The position numbers were made by a program, and so were the translations under genes. The notes beneath the pieces were generated by a model that was not told the DNA's origin, did no database searches, and saw nothing but the letters and a program-made list of their open reading frames with translations. A DNA stretch of 64,000 nt from Lentisphaeria bacterium UBA4640 (GTDB lineage Bacteria > Verrucomicrobiota > Lentisphaeria > Victivallales > UBA1829). How positions within the stretch are numbered: position 1 is the first letter of the stretch; each line of letters begins with the position of its first letter. Below, in pieces: positions 7,359-16,285 of this stretch. Location: positions 58,393 through 122,392 of the forward strand of contig DHMO01000053.1 in the NCBI GenBank assembly GCA_002405835.1. The letters are read 5' to 3'.

Positions 7359-9185
7359 ATGCTGTCATTTGAAAACGGAACATTCCATATTCCGGAAACC
7401 GGACTCGGCGAAGGGATTCTGTCGTTTGAATTTGAAAATGAAACGATCACAACTGAATCCGCCGTTTGGATACCCTGTGGCAATTCATGGAAAACGGAAT
7501 TGAAGAACGGGCTGCAGGTTCAGCTGCAAATCAGCGGAGACATTCTGCATGCTTCGTTCCGCAACGGGATGCAGGAATGTTTTCTGAAAAAGATTCATCT
7601 GGATTTTGCCGCAGGGCTTGACGCGGAAAATTACAGGGAATACACTCATTCGCGTCTTTTCCTCGAACAGGCAAGCGGAGTGAAGCCGGTTGGAATGTCG
7701 ACTCCGTTTTTTGAACACAATCCGCCCAGTTACATGGTTTATCTTCTCGTTCCGCGCAACAGCGGAAAGAATTTGCTGTTCGCGGCGCTTCCGCCGCATC
7801 AGGGGGACTTCCTGGTCTTTCAGGCACGGCATGAATCCAGGAGTCTGAACGGGAAATTCGGTCTCTCCGTCACTGTGGAGGAAGACCGCAGTCTGAAAGC
7901 TGGAATGGAGTTCAAACTCTCGCCGGTTCTCTTCCGCGTCTCGGAGAAAAATCCGCTTGAACTGCTGGAGGAGCTCGGAGATTCCTATGCGGCTTTGCGG
8001 ACAGCGCCGCTGAAAGATCGCGCCGTCGGCTGGAATTCATGGGATCAGTTTCATACGGATATTTCCGCTGAAGATGTTCTCGAAACCCAGAAAAGACTCG
8101 ATGCTTTTTCCGGGCACAAGGTCCGTTATTATGTCGTTGACGACGGCTGGCAGATAGCCTACGGCGCCTGGATCCCGAACCTCAAGTTTCCCGCCGATCT
8201 TGCCGAGTTCTGCCGGAAGATAACTGCCGGCGGCGGAATTCCGGGAATCTGGACTGCTCCGCTCTGCGTGGACAACAGGTACATGTTCCCGCACGAATGG
8301 ATCGTTTCGACAACCGACGGACGTTTTGCTCTGGATATTACCCGTCCGGAAGCGGCGGAATACCTGCATTCCGTTTACCGCCGCCTGCATGATGCAGGAT
8401 TCCGGTACTTCAAAGTCGATTTCACCAACCGCATTCTCGATGTTCCGCGCTGTCATGACATGAGCATGGGACGCGCCGGAATTTTGCGCCGAACTTATGA
8501 AATCATCCGTTCGGCGATCGGACCGGAAAGCTACTTCCTCGGCTGCTGCGTCCCGTATGAACCTGCATTCGGGCTCGTCGACGCAGTCCGGACCACAGCG
8601 GATATTCAAATCTACTGGAGCGCGGTACAGATCAATATGACAAGCGCATCCGCCCGCTGGTGGATGCATCGCAGACTCTGGAACAACGATTCCGATTTTC
8701 TTGTGGTGCGCGGCGAAGAGACTTCCTGTGCGGAGTTTTCGAATCAGTCGCCGTTTGTACCGGGGAAATATGCAAGCGGTCCGGTACTCACAAAACGGGA
8801 AGCGGAATCGCTCGCTCTGGCGCTCTACATGACCGGAGGCGATCTCATGTTCAGCGACAATTTTCTGAAACTGAATGACGCCGGACGGAAGATTTTGAAA
8901 GACACCCTTGCGCTGCCTCCGCTGAACGAGGCGGCGCGTCCGCTGGATCTGTTCTCTGCGCCTGCGGGTAAAATGCCGTCCGTCTGGTTTGCTCCAGAAG
9001 CCGGGAAAGCCGCGGTTTTCAACTGGGGGGAAGAGCCTGCGCAATTTGAACTTGGACCGGCTCTTTTCGGCGGACATCGTCCCGGAGACTTCTTCTGGAA
9101 CCGGAAGGAAGCGGAACGAGACCCGGACGGTACTCTCCGAATTGTTCTTGCCCCGCATGAAGCGGCTGGAATTGAAATTCTTTAA
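7359..9185 (+). CDS. Clan GH-D glycoside hydrolase (GH36/GH27-like alpha-galactosidase)
   Basis: Probably hydrolyses terminal alpha-galactosides in the cytoplasm; no signal peptide is present. The 608-residue protein has an N-terminal beta domain (about 1-215), then a TIM barrel starting at VGWNSWDQFHTDIS with YYVVDDGWQ. The likely nucleophile is Asp354 in YFKVDFT; the acid/base should be the Asp of VRTTADI. A C-terminal beta domain ends the protein. I start at 7359, which follows TGGAGA; an ATG at 7335 lacks a ribosome site. A TATAAT box is at 7309-7314 with no good -35, which suits activation by the divergent AraC protein. It is distant from the GH36 enzyme at 52.6 kb, so substrates may differ; alpha-galactosidase is the best general guess. 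Confidence 0.85.
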   Translation: MLSFENGTFHIPETGLGEGILSFEFENETITTESAVWIPCGNSWKTELKNGLQVQLQISGDILHASFRNGMQECFLKKIHLDFAAGLDAENYREYTHSRLFLEQASGVKPVGMSTPFFEHNPPSYMVYLLVPRNSGKNLLFAALPPHQGDFLVFQARHESRSLNGKFGLSVTVEEDRSLKAGMEFKLSPVLFRVSEKNPLELLEELGDSYAALRTAPLKDRAVGWNSWDQFHTDISAEDVLETQKRLDAFSGHKVRYYVVDDGWQIAYGAWIPNLKFPADLAEFCRKITAGGGIPGIWTAPLCVDNRYMFPHEWIVSTTDGRFALDITRPEAAEYLHSVYRRLHDAGFRYFKVDFTNRILDVPRCHDMSMGRAGILRRTYEIIRSAIGPESYFLGCCVPYEPAFGLVDAVRTTADIQIYWSAVQINMTSASARWWMHRRLWNNDSDFLVVRGEETSCAEFSNQSPFVPGKYASGPVLTKREAESLALALYMTGGDLMFSDNFLKLNDAGRKILKDTLALPPLNEAARPLDLFSAPAGKMPSVWFAPEAGKAAVFNWGEEPAQFELGPALFGGHRPGDFFWNRKEAERDPDGTLRIVLAPHEAAGIEIL

Positions 9186-9192
9186 ACTATAG

Positions 9193-9226
9193 AGAAAACG
9201 CCGGATTGAGAACATTCAATCCGGCG
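9193..9226 (-). terminator. Terminator between convergent genes
   Basis: The 10-base-pair stem 9199-9208 with 9217-9226 has an 8-base loop. On the minus strand it is followed by a T-rich run (TTTTCTCT), so it terminates the coiled-coil protein gene. It may also slow transcripts from the glycosidase side, where no T-run follows. Confidence 0.75.
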
Positions 9227-9238
9227 CGGATTCAGAAC

Positions 9239-9802
9239 TCAGCGTTCGGGCTGTGGATGAAACTGACGGTGCGGGTGCTTGCCGAAAGCCGGCTTGCCGC
9301 TGACAATGTCATTGAACTGCTTTTCAATGATTTCCGTCTTGCGGGCTTTTTCCTTTGCAAGCGCGGCGGAATGTTCCGCAATCCGCTGTTCACGGGCGGC
9401 AACGGCGCTGTCAAAGCGGGCTCCGAGAATTGCAATAATTTCTTTTTTTGCAGCTTCGTCTTTGTTTTTGCGGTACTGATCAAGGAGCATGTTGAACTTC
9501 TCCATCTCCGCACGGCGTTTGGCGATCTCGGTGCGGCGGAGTTCATCAATCTCCTGCATTTTCTTCATGATCTGCATACGGACTTCGGGACTGATGAGAG
9601 CATCGTCCATTTCCGGACCCGGACGGAAATGGACGTTCCGTTCATCCCCGCGGGAATCCGGACGCGGACAGCGCGGTTTTTCTTTTTTCATTTTCCGGAC
9701 TTTGCACTCTTTTTTATCCGGACGCGGAGCCGGTTCCTGTGCGAAAGCGGTTGTGCAGACGGCGGCGGCGCAGACGGCGCAGATGATGCTGGAAAATCTC
9801 AT
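9239..9802 (-). CDS. Secreted, charged coiled-coil protein of unknown function
   Basis: A 187-residue protein with a clear signal peptide (MRFSSIICAVCAAAVCTTAFA, cut after AFA). The mature part is highly charged and mostly helical. Residues about 70-175 form long amphipathic helices rich in Glu, Lys and Arg. The size and helical character recall periplasmic Spy/CpxP-type chaperones, but I see no LTxxQ motif, so this is only a resemblance. It has its own terminator and stands alone. Confidence 0.75.
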   Translation of the reverse strand: MRFSSIICAVCAAAVCTTAFAQEPAPRPDKKECKVRKMKKEKPRCPRPDSRGDERNVHFRPGPEMDDALISPEVRMQIMKKMQEIDELRRTEIAKRRAEMEKFNMLLDQYRKNKDEAAKKEIIAILGARFDSAVAAREQRIAEHSAALAKEKARKTEIIEKQFNDIVSGKPAFGKHPHRQFHPQPER

Positions 9803-9916
9803 AATCGGAATCTCCTGTTTTTGTTGTTTCTGTTACGAAAGTGAAGCGGCTTCGGTTCATATAACGCATGATTCGAAGAAATATTGTGTGATTTGCATAA
9901 AATCCCGTCATCGCGC

Positions 9917-9944
9917 TTGAAAAACGGAACAGCCGTGCTATTTA
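9917..9944 (+). promoter_or_regulatory. Putative promoter of mcsA-mcsB
   Basis: TTGAAA (9917-9922), a 16-base spacer and TATTTA (9939-9944) lie 25 bases before mcsA. No CtsR-type GGTCAAA direct repeat is present, so CtsR control as in Bacillus is not supported. Confidence 0.45.
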
Positions 9945-9969
9945 TACTTCATAAAAACGGAGTTTTATC

Positions 9970-10524
9970 ATGCTGTGCGACATCTGCAAAAAAAATCCGG
10001 CGACCATCCACATTCAGGAAATTGCCGGGAATGAAAAAAAGACTCTTCATCTCTGCCAGGAATGCGCTCAGAAAAAAGCGCAGGAAGATTCCTCGTTTCA
10101 GGCGCTCAATCTTGCGGAGGTGCTTTACAACATATCCAATCAGCTCAATCCGCAGGAGGTGCAGAAACCCGATACGGAACATTCCGGAATTTTCTGTTCC
10201 ACTTGCGGCTGGGATTATGCGAGTTTCCGGAAGACCGGACGCCTCGGCTGTCCAGACTGCTACAATGCCTTCCGCGACACGCTCAAGAGCGTTCTCGGCG
10301 CCATGCACCGCGGAACCACGCACACTGGCAAAACCCCGGGCGAATATCACGGTCCGGCACCGGAAAAAGGGGAAATCAACTTTGCAGCCCTCCGGAAGGA
10401 GCTTGAAAAACTTCAGAACAGTCTCAACGCCGCCGTTGCCAGCGAAGAGTTTGAGCGCGCCGCAATTCTGCGCGACAAAATCAACGAACTCAAGGAACAG
10501 CTCACCGGAGGAAACGGAAAATGA
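9970..10524 (+). CDS. mcsA: McsA-like zinc protein, activator of protein arginine kinase
   Basis: A 184-residue partner of the McsB kinase. It carries four CxxC knuckles (CDICKKNP, CQEC, CSTCGW, CPDC) that should bind two zinc ions, and a C-terminal UVR motif (FAALRKELEKLQNSLNAAVA and EFERAAILRDKINELKEQ). In Firmicutes McsA activates McsB and links it to Clp protease control. The stop codon overlaps the mcsB start by four bases, so the two products are probably made in step. There is no ctsR upstream and no clpC downstream, unlike the Bacillus operon. Confidence 0.92.
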   Translation: MLCDICKKNPATIHIQEIAGNEKKTLHLCQECAQKKAQEDSSFQALNLAEVLYNISNQLNPQEVQKPDTEHSGIFCSTCGWDYASFRKTGRLGCPDCYNAFRDTLKSVLGAMHRGTTHTGKTPGEYHGPAPEKGEINFAALRKELEKLQNSLNAAVASEEFERAAILRDKINELKEQLTGGNGK

Positions 10525-11591
10525 AAGTCAAGCCCGAAGAACTGCTCCGCAATCCGCTCAGCTGGCTCGTCGACAGCGGACCGGATGACGATATCGCAAT
10601 CAGCACGCGGATCCGTCTGGCGCGCAATTTCAGTTCCACGCCCTTCCCGATTGCGGGCAATCAGGATGCGCTCAATCAGGTGAAAGAGCTTGCGGAAAAA
10701 GCAATCCTCGATTCCGAAGCGATCGCCGAGCCGATGGAGTTTGACCTGCCCGCACTCTCCGATGTGGAGAAGAACCTGCTGCTGGAACGCCGTCTCATCA
10801 GCCGCGACATGCTCACGCCGAATCCTGCGTCGGCACTGATTGCGGACCGCAATGAATCGCTGGCCGTCATGATCAATGAAGAAGATCATCTCCGGATGCA
10901 GGCGCTCAGCCCCGGATTCCAGCTTGAATCGGTCTGGAAAAGACTGAATCATTTTGATGATGTCCTTTCCAACCGCATTCCATATGCGTTTGACGCACGC
11001 CTCGGCTTTCTCACATCCTGCCCTTCCAATCTCGGAACGGGAATGCGGGCGTCGGTTATGCTGCATCTGCCGGGATTGGTCATGATGGAGCAGATGAACG
11101 CCGTGAAACAGGCGCTCGGCAAACTCGGACTTGCCGTCCGCGGATTCTACGGGGAAGGCTCCAACAACCGCGGAAATCTCTTCCAGATTTCCAACCAGAG
11201 CACGCTTGGGGAAAGTGAAGAACAGATTCTCGACCGTCTCTCTTCGATCGTCAAGCAGATCATCATTCATGAAAAGCAGGCGCGGCAGACTCTGCTGGAC
11301 AAACGCCAGAGTTTTCTGCTGAATCAAGTCGGGCGTGCCTACGGAATTCTGCGGCACGGCTATATGATTTCCAGTGAAGAGGCTCTCAATTCGCTCTCCG
11401 AACTGCGGCTCGGCGTGGACATGAAGATGTTCTCATCCGTCGACATCCACACGGTCAATGAACTCTTCCTCAACGTCCAGCCCTCGCATCTTCAGATTGC
11501 GGAACACAAGGAACTTTCGCAGGAGGAGCGCGACACCGCGCGCGCAACCCTTATCCGCGAAACACTCAAAGCCAAGCGCGGACAGGTCTGA
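10521..11591 (+). CDS. mcsB: Protein arginine kinase McsB
   Basis: Phosphorylates arginine side chains of proteins; in Firmicutes this marks them for the ClpCP protease. The 356-residue sequence has the phosphagen-kinase ATP-binding start (ISTRIRLARNF), the RASVMLHLPGLVM segment and the GFYGEGSNN loop. Near the C-terminus residues 337-342 read RDTARA, matching the RDxxRA phosphoarginine-binding allosteric motif known from McsB and absent from metabolic arginine or creatine kinases. That supports a protein kinase role rather than a metabolite kinase. A histidine kinase gene follows after 12 bases. Confidence 0.95.
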   Translation: MKVKPEELLRNPLSWLVDSGPDDDIAISTRIRLARNFSSTPFPIAGNQDALNQVKELAEKAILDSEAIAEPMEFDLPALSDVEKNLLLERRLISRDMLTPNPASALIADRNESLAVMINEEDHLRMQALSPGFQLESVWKRLNHFDDVLSNRIPYAFDARLGFLTSCPSNLGTGMRASVMLHLPGLVMMEQMNAVKQALGKLGLAVRGFYGEGSNNRGNLFQISNQSTLGESEEQILDRLSSIVKQIIIHEKQARQTLLDKRQSFLLNQVGRAYGILRHGYMISSEEALNSLSELRLGVDMKMFSSVDIHTVNELFLNVQPSHLQIAEHKELSQEERDTARATLIRETLKAKRGQV

Positions 11592-11603
11592 GGCTGACCG
11601 CAG

Positions 11604-13511
11604 ATGATTGAAGCCTTCTACACCGCCGGACTTGCCCTGCTGGAATCCACATTCGTTTTTGTGGGACTCCTGATTCTGCACGGACTGCGCCGGATCATCG
11701 GTTCCGCTCCGCTCTACATGTTCCTGGGCGTGCTCGTGGTGATGATGAACGTCGCCGGAGCGGCAGGACTCCGCATGATCATCAGCGACGGCGGATTTGA
11801 ACTCAGTGTTTCGACCTCGATTCTGCTGCTGCCGGTCATCGCCATTCTGCTGGTGATCTATATCGCGGACGGCACGCTCGCAGCACAGCGGCTTATCATC
11901 GCGGCGATGGCGACTTTCGGGATTTTCGCATATCTCAGCTGGATTACGCGGATGCAGACCGAATGGGGCGGCTTCACCATGTCGCAGGGGCATCTGGCGG
12001 ATTACCTTTCACGGCTGCTTGGAAACACAACCCGCAACATGGGCGCTTCGCTGGTGTCGCTGACTCTCGACCTGTTCCTCATTCCGGTGATTTTCCAGAA
12101 GATGAAGAACTACGGCTGCCGGTTGACCGTCTGTGCAATCGGCGCGGTGCTGCTCGGACAGTTTGTTGACAGCGTCATCTTCGTCGGCGTGCTCTACTGG
12201 GGCGATCCGCAGAAGATGGCCATTCTGAATGCGGAATACATTCCGCGCGTTCTTCTGGCGCTTTGGATTTCCTTTCTTGCGGCAATCTATCTTTCCCGTT
12301 TCGACAAGGAGATTCCCGGAGATTCACGCAGAACTCTTGACATCGTTCTTGCATTTTTCGGAAGCTACGGCAAGGCGAAACGCCTGGAACAGAATCTGCG
12401 GGAATCGGAACAGCGCTGCCGCACCATCATCCAGAACGCCTCCGACATGATCCTCGTCACCGATGCGGACGGCATCATCGTCGATGCCAACAAAGCCGCT
12501 CAGGAAATGCTTTCGGCAAAAACAATGTTCGATCTCATCGGCTGCAGTCTCGACAAATTTCTGCTGCGCGGCGATACGCTCTCGCATCTGATGAAGGGGG
12601 CGGAAAACGTCATGCGTCTCTCCCTCCCCGGCTCCGGACGCGAAGTGGAGCTTTCCATGAGCAGTATTGCCGTTGACGGCAACTCCGCCCTGGTGTTCAT
12701 CGGACGCGACATCACCGAACGGGAGCGTCTGGAGAAGGAACGTGAACTTCTGCGCAGTGAAAATGAACACCGCCAGCGTCTCGAAGCGATCGGACGGCTT
12801 GCGGGGGGAATCGCACACGACTTCAACAATCTCATTCATGCGATTCACGGTCATCTCGACCTCATTTACATGGGCGAAGTGACCGAGGAGAGCGAACCGC
12901 ATCTCAAAAAGATCGACGCCATTGCGGAACAGGCGGGCAAGCTCACAAGCCAGCTCCTCGGGTACGCGCGCAAAGGCAAACGGCAGGTTCAGGCTCTGCC
13001 GCTGAAAAGCATCGTGGACGGAGCGTTCAACCTCTTCCAGCCCACCACTCAGACGGGAATCCGCAACGAACTGAATATCGACTGCGGCGGAATCTCGGTT
13101 GAAGGCGACCGCACCCAGCTTCAGCAGGCAATCCTCAATCTGATGATCAATGCGCGCGACGCCATGGAAAATCTTCCGGAAAACAGCCGCATTCTCCGCA
13201 TTCGCGCGGGGCTTTGCGATGCAATGGGCGTTATGCCGAATCCTCCGGCGGAAGTCAAATTCAAAGGTCCCTTCTGCTGCATCCGCGTCGAAGACAGCGG
13301 CCCGGGCGTGGATGAGGCGATTGTCGGGAAAATTTTCGAACCTTTCTTCACAACCAAGCCGACCGGGAAAGGCACCGGAATGGGGCTCTCCATGGCATAC
13401 GGAGTCTCCCGCGAACACGGCGGCTGGATTCAATATGAACGTCTGAACCCGGGCGCGGCATTCACCATCATTCTGCCCGTTCTGCAAAACGAAAAGGAAC
13501 ATATCCAATGA
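11604..13511 (+). CDS. Membrane PAS histidine kinase with VUT-like sensor domain
   Basis: A 635-residue sensor kinase. Residues about 1-235 hold six or seven membrane helices that resemble the VUT/YhhQ family of queuosine-precursor transporters: the segment with FQKMKNY and LLGQFVDSVIFVGVLYWGDP lines up with the conserved end of YhhQ. A PAS domain (about 265-375) follows, then a dimerisation domain with phospho-acceptor His405 (GRLAGGIAHDFNNL), and an ATPase domain (LNLMINARDAM, SGPGVDE, GTGMGLSMAYG). There is no receiver domain and no response regulator gene beside it. The last four bases overlap the next gene. The VUT assignment is my alignment by eye. Confidence 0.88.
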   Translation: MIEAFYTAGLALLESTFVFVGLLILHGLRRIIGSAPLYMFLGVLVVMMNVAGAAGLRMIISDGGFELSVSTSILLLPVIAILLVIYIADGTLAAQRLIIAAMATFGIFAYLSWITRMQTEWGGFTMSQGHLADYLSRLLGNTTRNMGASLVSLTLDLFLIPVIFQKMKNYGCRLTVCAIGAVLLGQFVDSVIFVGVLYWGDPQKMAILNAEYIPRVLLALWISFLAAIYLSRFDKEIPGDSRRTLDIVLAFFGSYGKAKRLEQNLRESEQRCRTIIQNASDMILVTDADGIIVDANKAAQEMLSAKTMFDLIGCSLDKFLLRGDTLSHLMKGAENVMRLSLPGSGREVELSMSSIAVDGNSALVFIGRDITERERLEKERELLRSENEHRQRLEAIGRLAGGIAHDFNNLIHAIHGHLDLIYMGEVTEESEPHLKKIDAIAEQAGKLTSQLLGYARKGKRQVQALPLKSIVDGAFNLFQPTTQTGIRNELNIDCGGISVEGDRTQLQQAILNLMINARDAMENLPENSRILRIRAGLCDAMGVMPNPPAEVKFKGPFCCIRVEDSGPGVDEAIVGKIFEPFFTTKPTGKGTGMGLSMAYGVSREHGGWIQYERLNPGAAFTIILPVLQNEKEHIQ

Positions 13512-14950
13512 AACATCTGCTGTCTGCACTGCTGCTTGCCGGCACACTTCTTCTCTCCGCGGCGGAGACTCTGACCATAATCGGAACCACCGATATTCAC
13601 GGTCATATATTCTCTGCGCCGGACAAACCGAATCTTCTTAAACTCGTCCGCGCCGTTTCGGAGGAAGCGGAAAAAGCCGGACGCTCCAACACATTGCTCA
13701 TCGACTGCGGCGATCTGATTCAGGGAACCGCCGAAACTCAGCTCGACAACGGGAAAGCCGTTCTTGCACTCATGAATCTTGCAAAATACGATGTCTGGGT
13801 TCCCGGAAACCATGATTTTGAGCTTGGAATGAACACTCTTCTTGCCCGCGTCCGCGGTTTTCAGGGGACTTTTCTCTGCGGGAATCTTATCTACAGGAAC
13901 GACCGACCCGCCGCGGCATGGAAGCTGTTCGAACGGGCCGGACTCAAAGTTGCCGTTATCGGCATCACCTCCGAACACATCGCAAACTGGAACTGGCGGC
14001 CGGAGGAAACAGGAATCAAAATCGAAGAAACTTTTGACGCCCTTGACCGCGTCATGCCGGAAGTCATGCGCGCGAATCCGGAACTGATTCTGCTGGCAAT
14101 TCATGCCGGACGCTTCCAGTCCAAACGCTTCTCCCCGAAGTGGTATCAGATGCTTGACCTGGCCAAGCGCTATCCGCAAATCGACCTCATTCTCGGTGGG
14201 CATACCCATGAACCTGTCGCCGGTCTCCCGATGGCGAAAAGCTGGTTCATGCAGGGCGGCAAACACACGCAGGGCTACGCGAAAGCGGAGATCGGTTACG
14301 ACAAGACAAAGAAAAAATGCCTTTCTCTGAAAACCAATTACATTGCGCTCAAACCGGATGCGCAGGAAGTCGAAACGCCGAAAGCTCTCCGCCGCGAACT
14401 TGCCGAATTGCGGGATAATCTCAATTCCACCGTCTGCCGAAAGGCTCCCGCACTGACCTGGAAACAGCCCTGGAGCCTCGCGCAGATGTTCAGCAAGGCT
14501 ATTGCGGAGGAGACAAAAGCAAAAATCGTCTTTCACGGAGTTCTTTCGTGGGGCGACAAACACGCAGGACGCTATTCTCGCAAGGATGTTTTCGACCTCT
14601 GTCCGTTTGAGAACACCGTGGTTCTGATGGACCTCTCGCCTTCGGAATGCAAAGCCGTGCTGGAGGAACAGCTGATTGCGCGGAAATCAAAGAAAAAGAA
14701 CGCCATGCCGCAATATTCTTTCGGTGTTTCTCTGAACGAAAAGGGCGAACTGGTCCTTGCGGACGGGCGGATCTGGAACAATGAGTCCGAGCGGCTTCCG
14801 GTCGCGTTCAATTCATTCATAGCCTCAAGCGGCGGGATGCGCTTCCCCGTTCTCAAAAAAATTTCATCCCGTCCAGAGGTGAACGGACGGGATACCGGAC
14901 TCAAAGTCCGCATGCTTCTGGAAAATTATCTGAGGAGGAACTTTCAATGA
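13508..14950 (+). CDS. Secreted metallophosphoesterase, 5'-nucleotidase/UDP-sugar hydrolase type
   Basis: A 480-residue two-domain enzyme of the UshA/5'-nucleotidase family. A signal peptide (about 18 residues) sends it to the periplasm. The metal-binding motifs are TTDIHGH, DCGDLIQGT, VPGNHDFELG and GGHTHEP, all in the N-terminal half. The C-terminal half is the substrate-recognition domain (NTVVLMDLSPSE; SSGGMRFPV). The likely role is stripping phosphate from extracellular nucleotides or nucleotide sugars. Four-base overlaps on both sides couple it to the histidine kinase and to a lipoprotein gene. Confidence 0.9.
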   Translation: MKHLLSALLLAGTLLLSAAETLTIIGTTDIHGHIFSAPDKPNLLKLVRAVSEEAEKAGRSNTLLIDCGDLIQGTAETQLDNGKAVLALMNLAKYDVWVPGNHDFELGMNTLLARVRGFQGTFLCGNLIYRNDRPAAAWKLFERAGLKVAVIGITSEHIANWNWRPEETGIKIEETFDALDRVMPEVMRANPELILLAIHAGRFQSKRFSPKWYQMLDLAKRYPQIDLILGGHTHEPVAGLPMAKSWFMQGGKHTQGYAKAEIGYDKTKKKCLSLKTNYIALKPDAQEVETPKALRRELAELRDNLNSTVCRKAPALTWKQPWSLAQMFSKAIAEETKAKIVFHGVLSWGDKHAGRYSRKDVFDLCPFENTVVLMDLSPSECKAVLEEQLIARKSKKKNAMPQYSFGVSLNEKGELVLADGRIWNNESERLPVAFNSFIASSGGMRFPVLKKISSRPEVNGRDTGLKVRMLLENYLRRNFQ

Positions 14951-15363
14951 AACGCTTTCTGATTCCGCTGGCCGCAGTGTTTGCACTCGCACTGTTTGAC
15001 GGATGCTCGCACAACCGTCTCTCGTTCGATCCGAAGCCGGAAGACATGCTGGTCGACAAAGAGAAATTTGCGCTTTTCGACTATGTCCGCGGATTTGTAC
15101 TGAGTTCGAAACGCCTGAAACTTTCACAGGAGGAACGGAAGACGATCCAGTCGACCGATCCGGAAATCCGGATTTTCTACACAGCACCGAAAGAGGGACG
15201 GATGCATATGTACTGGGATCTGCCGCGTGAGCGCCGGCTGATCGCATTCACGGAAGGACCGCTTCTGACCACCCGCAATCCCTCGAACTGGCGCATTTCG
15301 ATTGTCACCGGCAAGCGCAACGCAAACGCGGGAATGCCGAAAGATTACGGAATGGAAAAGTGA
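14947..15363 (+). CDS. Small lipoprotein of unknown function
   Basis: A 138-residue protein with a lipoprotein signal (LALFDGC, acylated Cys at about residue 20). The mature part is a small mixed-charge domain without a motif I recognise. It overlaps the nucleotidase gene by four bases and the next gene by one, so it belongs to the same translation-coupled set as the histidine kinase and phosphoesterase. Confidence 0.75.
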   Translation: MKRFLIPLAAVFALALFDGCSHNRLSFDPKPEDMLVDKEKFALFDYVRGFVLSSKRLKLSQEERKTIQSTDPEIRIFYTAPKEGRMHMYWDLPRERRLIAFTEGPLLTTRNPSNWRISIVTGKRNANAGMPKDYGMEK

Positions 15364-16274
15364 TGCGGACACTTCTTCTGTTTCTGCTCTGTCTCTGCTG
15401 CACGGAACTTCCAGCCCGCGGATATGCCGCGTTCCGGATGGATCTGATGCAGGTTCCAGAGTCAACGGAGAAAAATCCGGAAACGGCAATCCGTCATTCA
15501 GAGACCCGTACAGCGCTGACAGTCTTTATGAACGTCCTTTCCGGAACGCGCGCGGAACTGAAACTCTATGACCGCGCTGGGGAAACACACTGCGGTTTTT
15601 CCATGAGCGCCACGCCGTCCGTGCTTGTTCCGCAGAAACGGGTCGGGATGGATTTTTCCGCCTTCTTCCGGATGCCGGGCAAAGATACGGACAGCGCGGT
15701 TGCAGTTTCCGCAAAACGCAATCTCCGGGTGCCGAAACCGGTTTCCTGCGGACTCTTCGCCATGCCCGGTGCGGGAGCGATTGTGCCCCTGCTCCGGGCA
15801 GATACGCTGTTTCCGTTCTACGGGGCAACCGGAGATTTCAAAATTCTGGAATGCTGTCTGATCGAAGCGGAAACGGGAAAGCTGAGGACGTTTTTGGCGG
15901 AACGGAAGATTCCTTTGTCAGCACTCGAAGACCCGCTTCCTTCCGCCGCCGCGCTGGAAGCGCTTGCCGCATTTCCAGCCGCCCGAAATTATCAAGTTGA
16001 AGTGAACCGTCTGCGCGGGAAGCTGCAGAAAGACGCTCTCTCGATCACGGTCCGTCCGCTCACTGCGCCGGTGTTCCGTCTGACCGTTCAGGAAAACCGC
16101 GATGCAGGCGGAGTGACCGAAGAATTTTTCTATGAAGGCTATCTGCTTGTTTCCCGTGAATGGCTTATGGTTGCGCATCTGCGCTCGCCTCATGCCGGGA
16201 AAAAGCTGTTTTTTGAACAGAATGCCGCGGAATCGAAAGAAAAAATTCTGCTGATTCGCGCGAATTTACGATAA
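15363..16274 (+). CDS. Secreted protein of unknown function
   Basis: About 303 residues with an N-terminal signal peptide (MRTLLLFLLCLCC and a cut near LPARGYA). The mature protein is beta-rich with no motif I recognise. I start at the ATG in a TGATG overlap with the lipoprotein stop; a GTG three bases upstream is in the same frame and is possible. It is the last gene of the coupled run that starts with mcsA or the histidine kinase. Confidence 0.7.
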   Translation: MRTLLLFLLCLCCTELPARGYAAFRMDLMQVPESTEKNPETAIRHSETRTALTVFMNVLSGTRAELKLYDRAGETHCGFSMSATPSVLVPQKRVGMDFSAFFRMPGKDTDSAVAVSAKRNLRVPKPVSCGLFAMPGAGAIVPLLRADTLFPFYGATGDFKILECCLIEAETGKLRTFLAERKIPLSALEDPLPSAAALEALAAFPAARNYQVEVNRLRGKLQKDALSITVRPLTAPVFRLTVQENRDAGGVTEEFFYEGYLLVSREWLMVAHLRSPHAGKKLFFEQNAAESKEKILLIRANLR

Positions 16275-16285
16275 GGAGATTCTCT

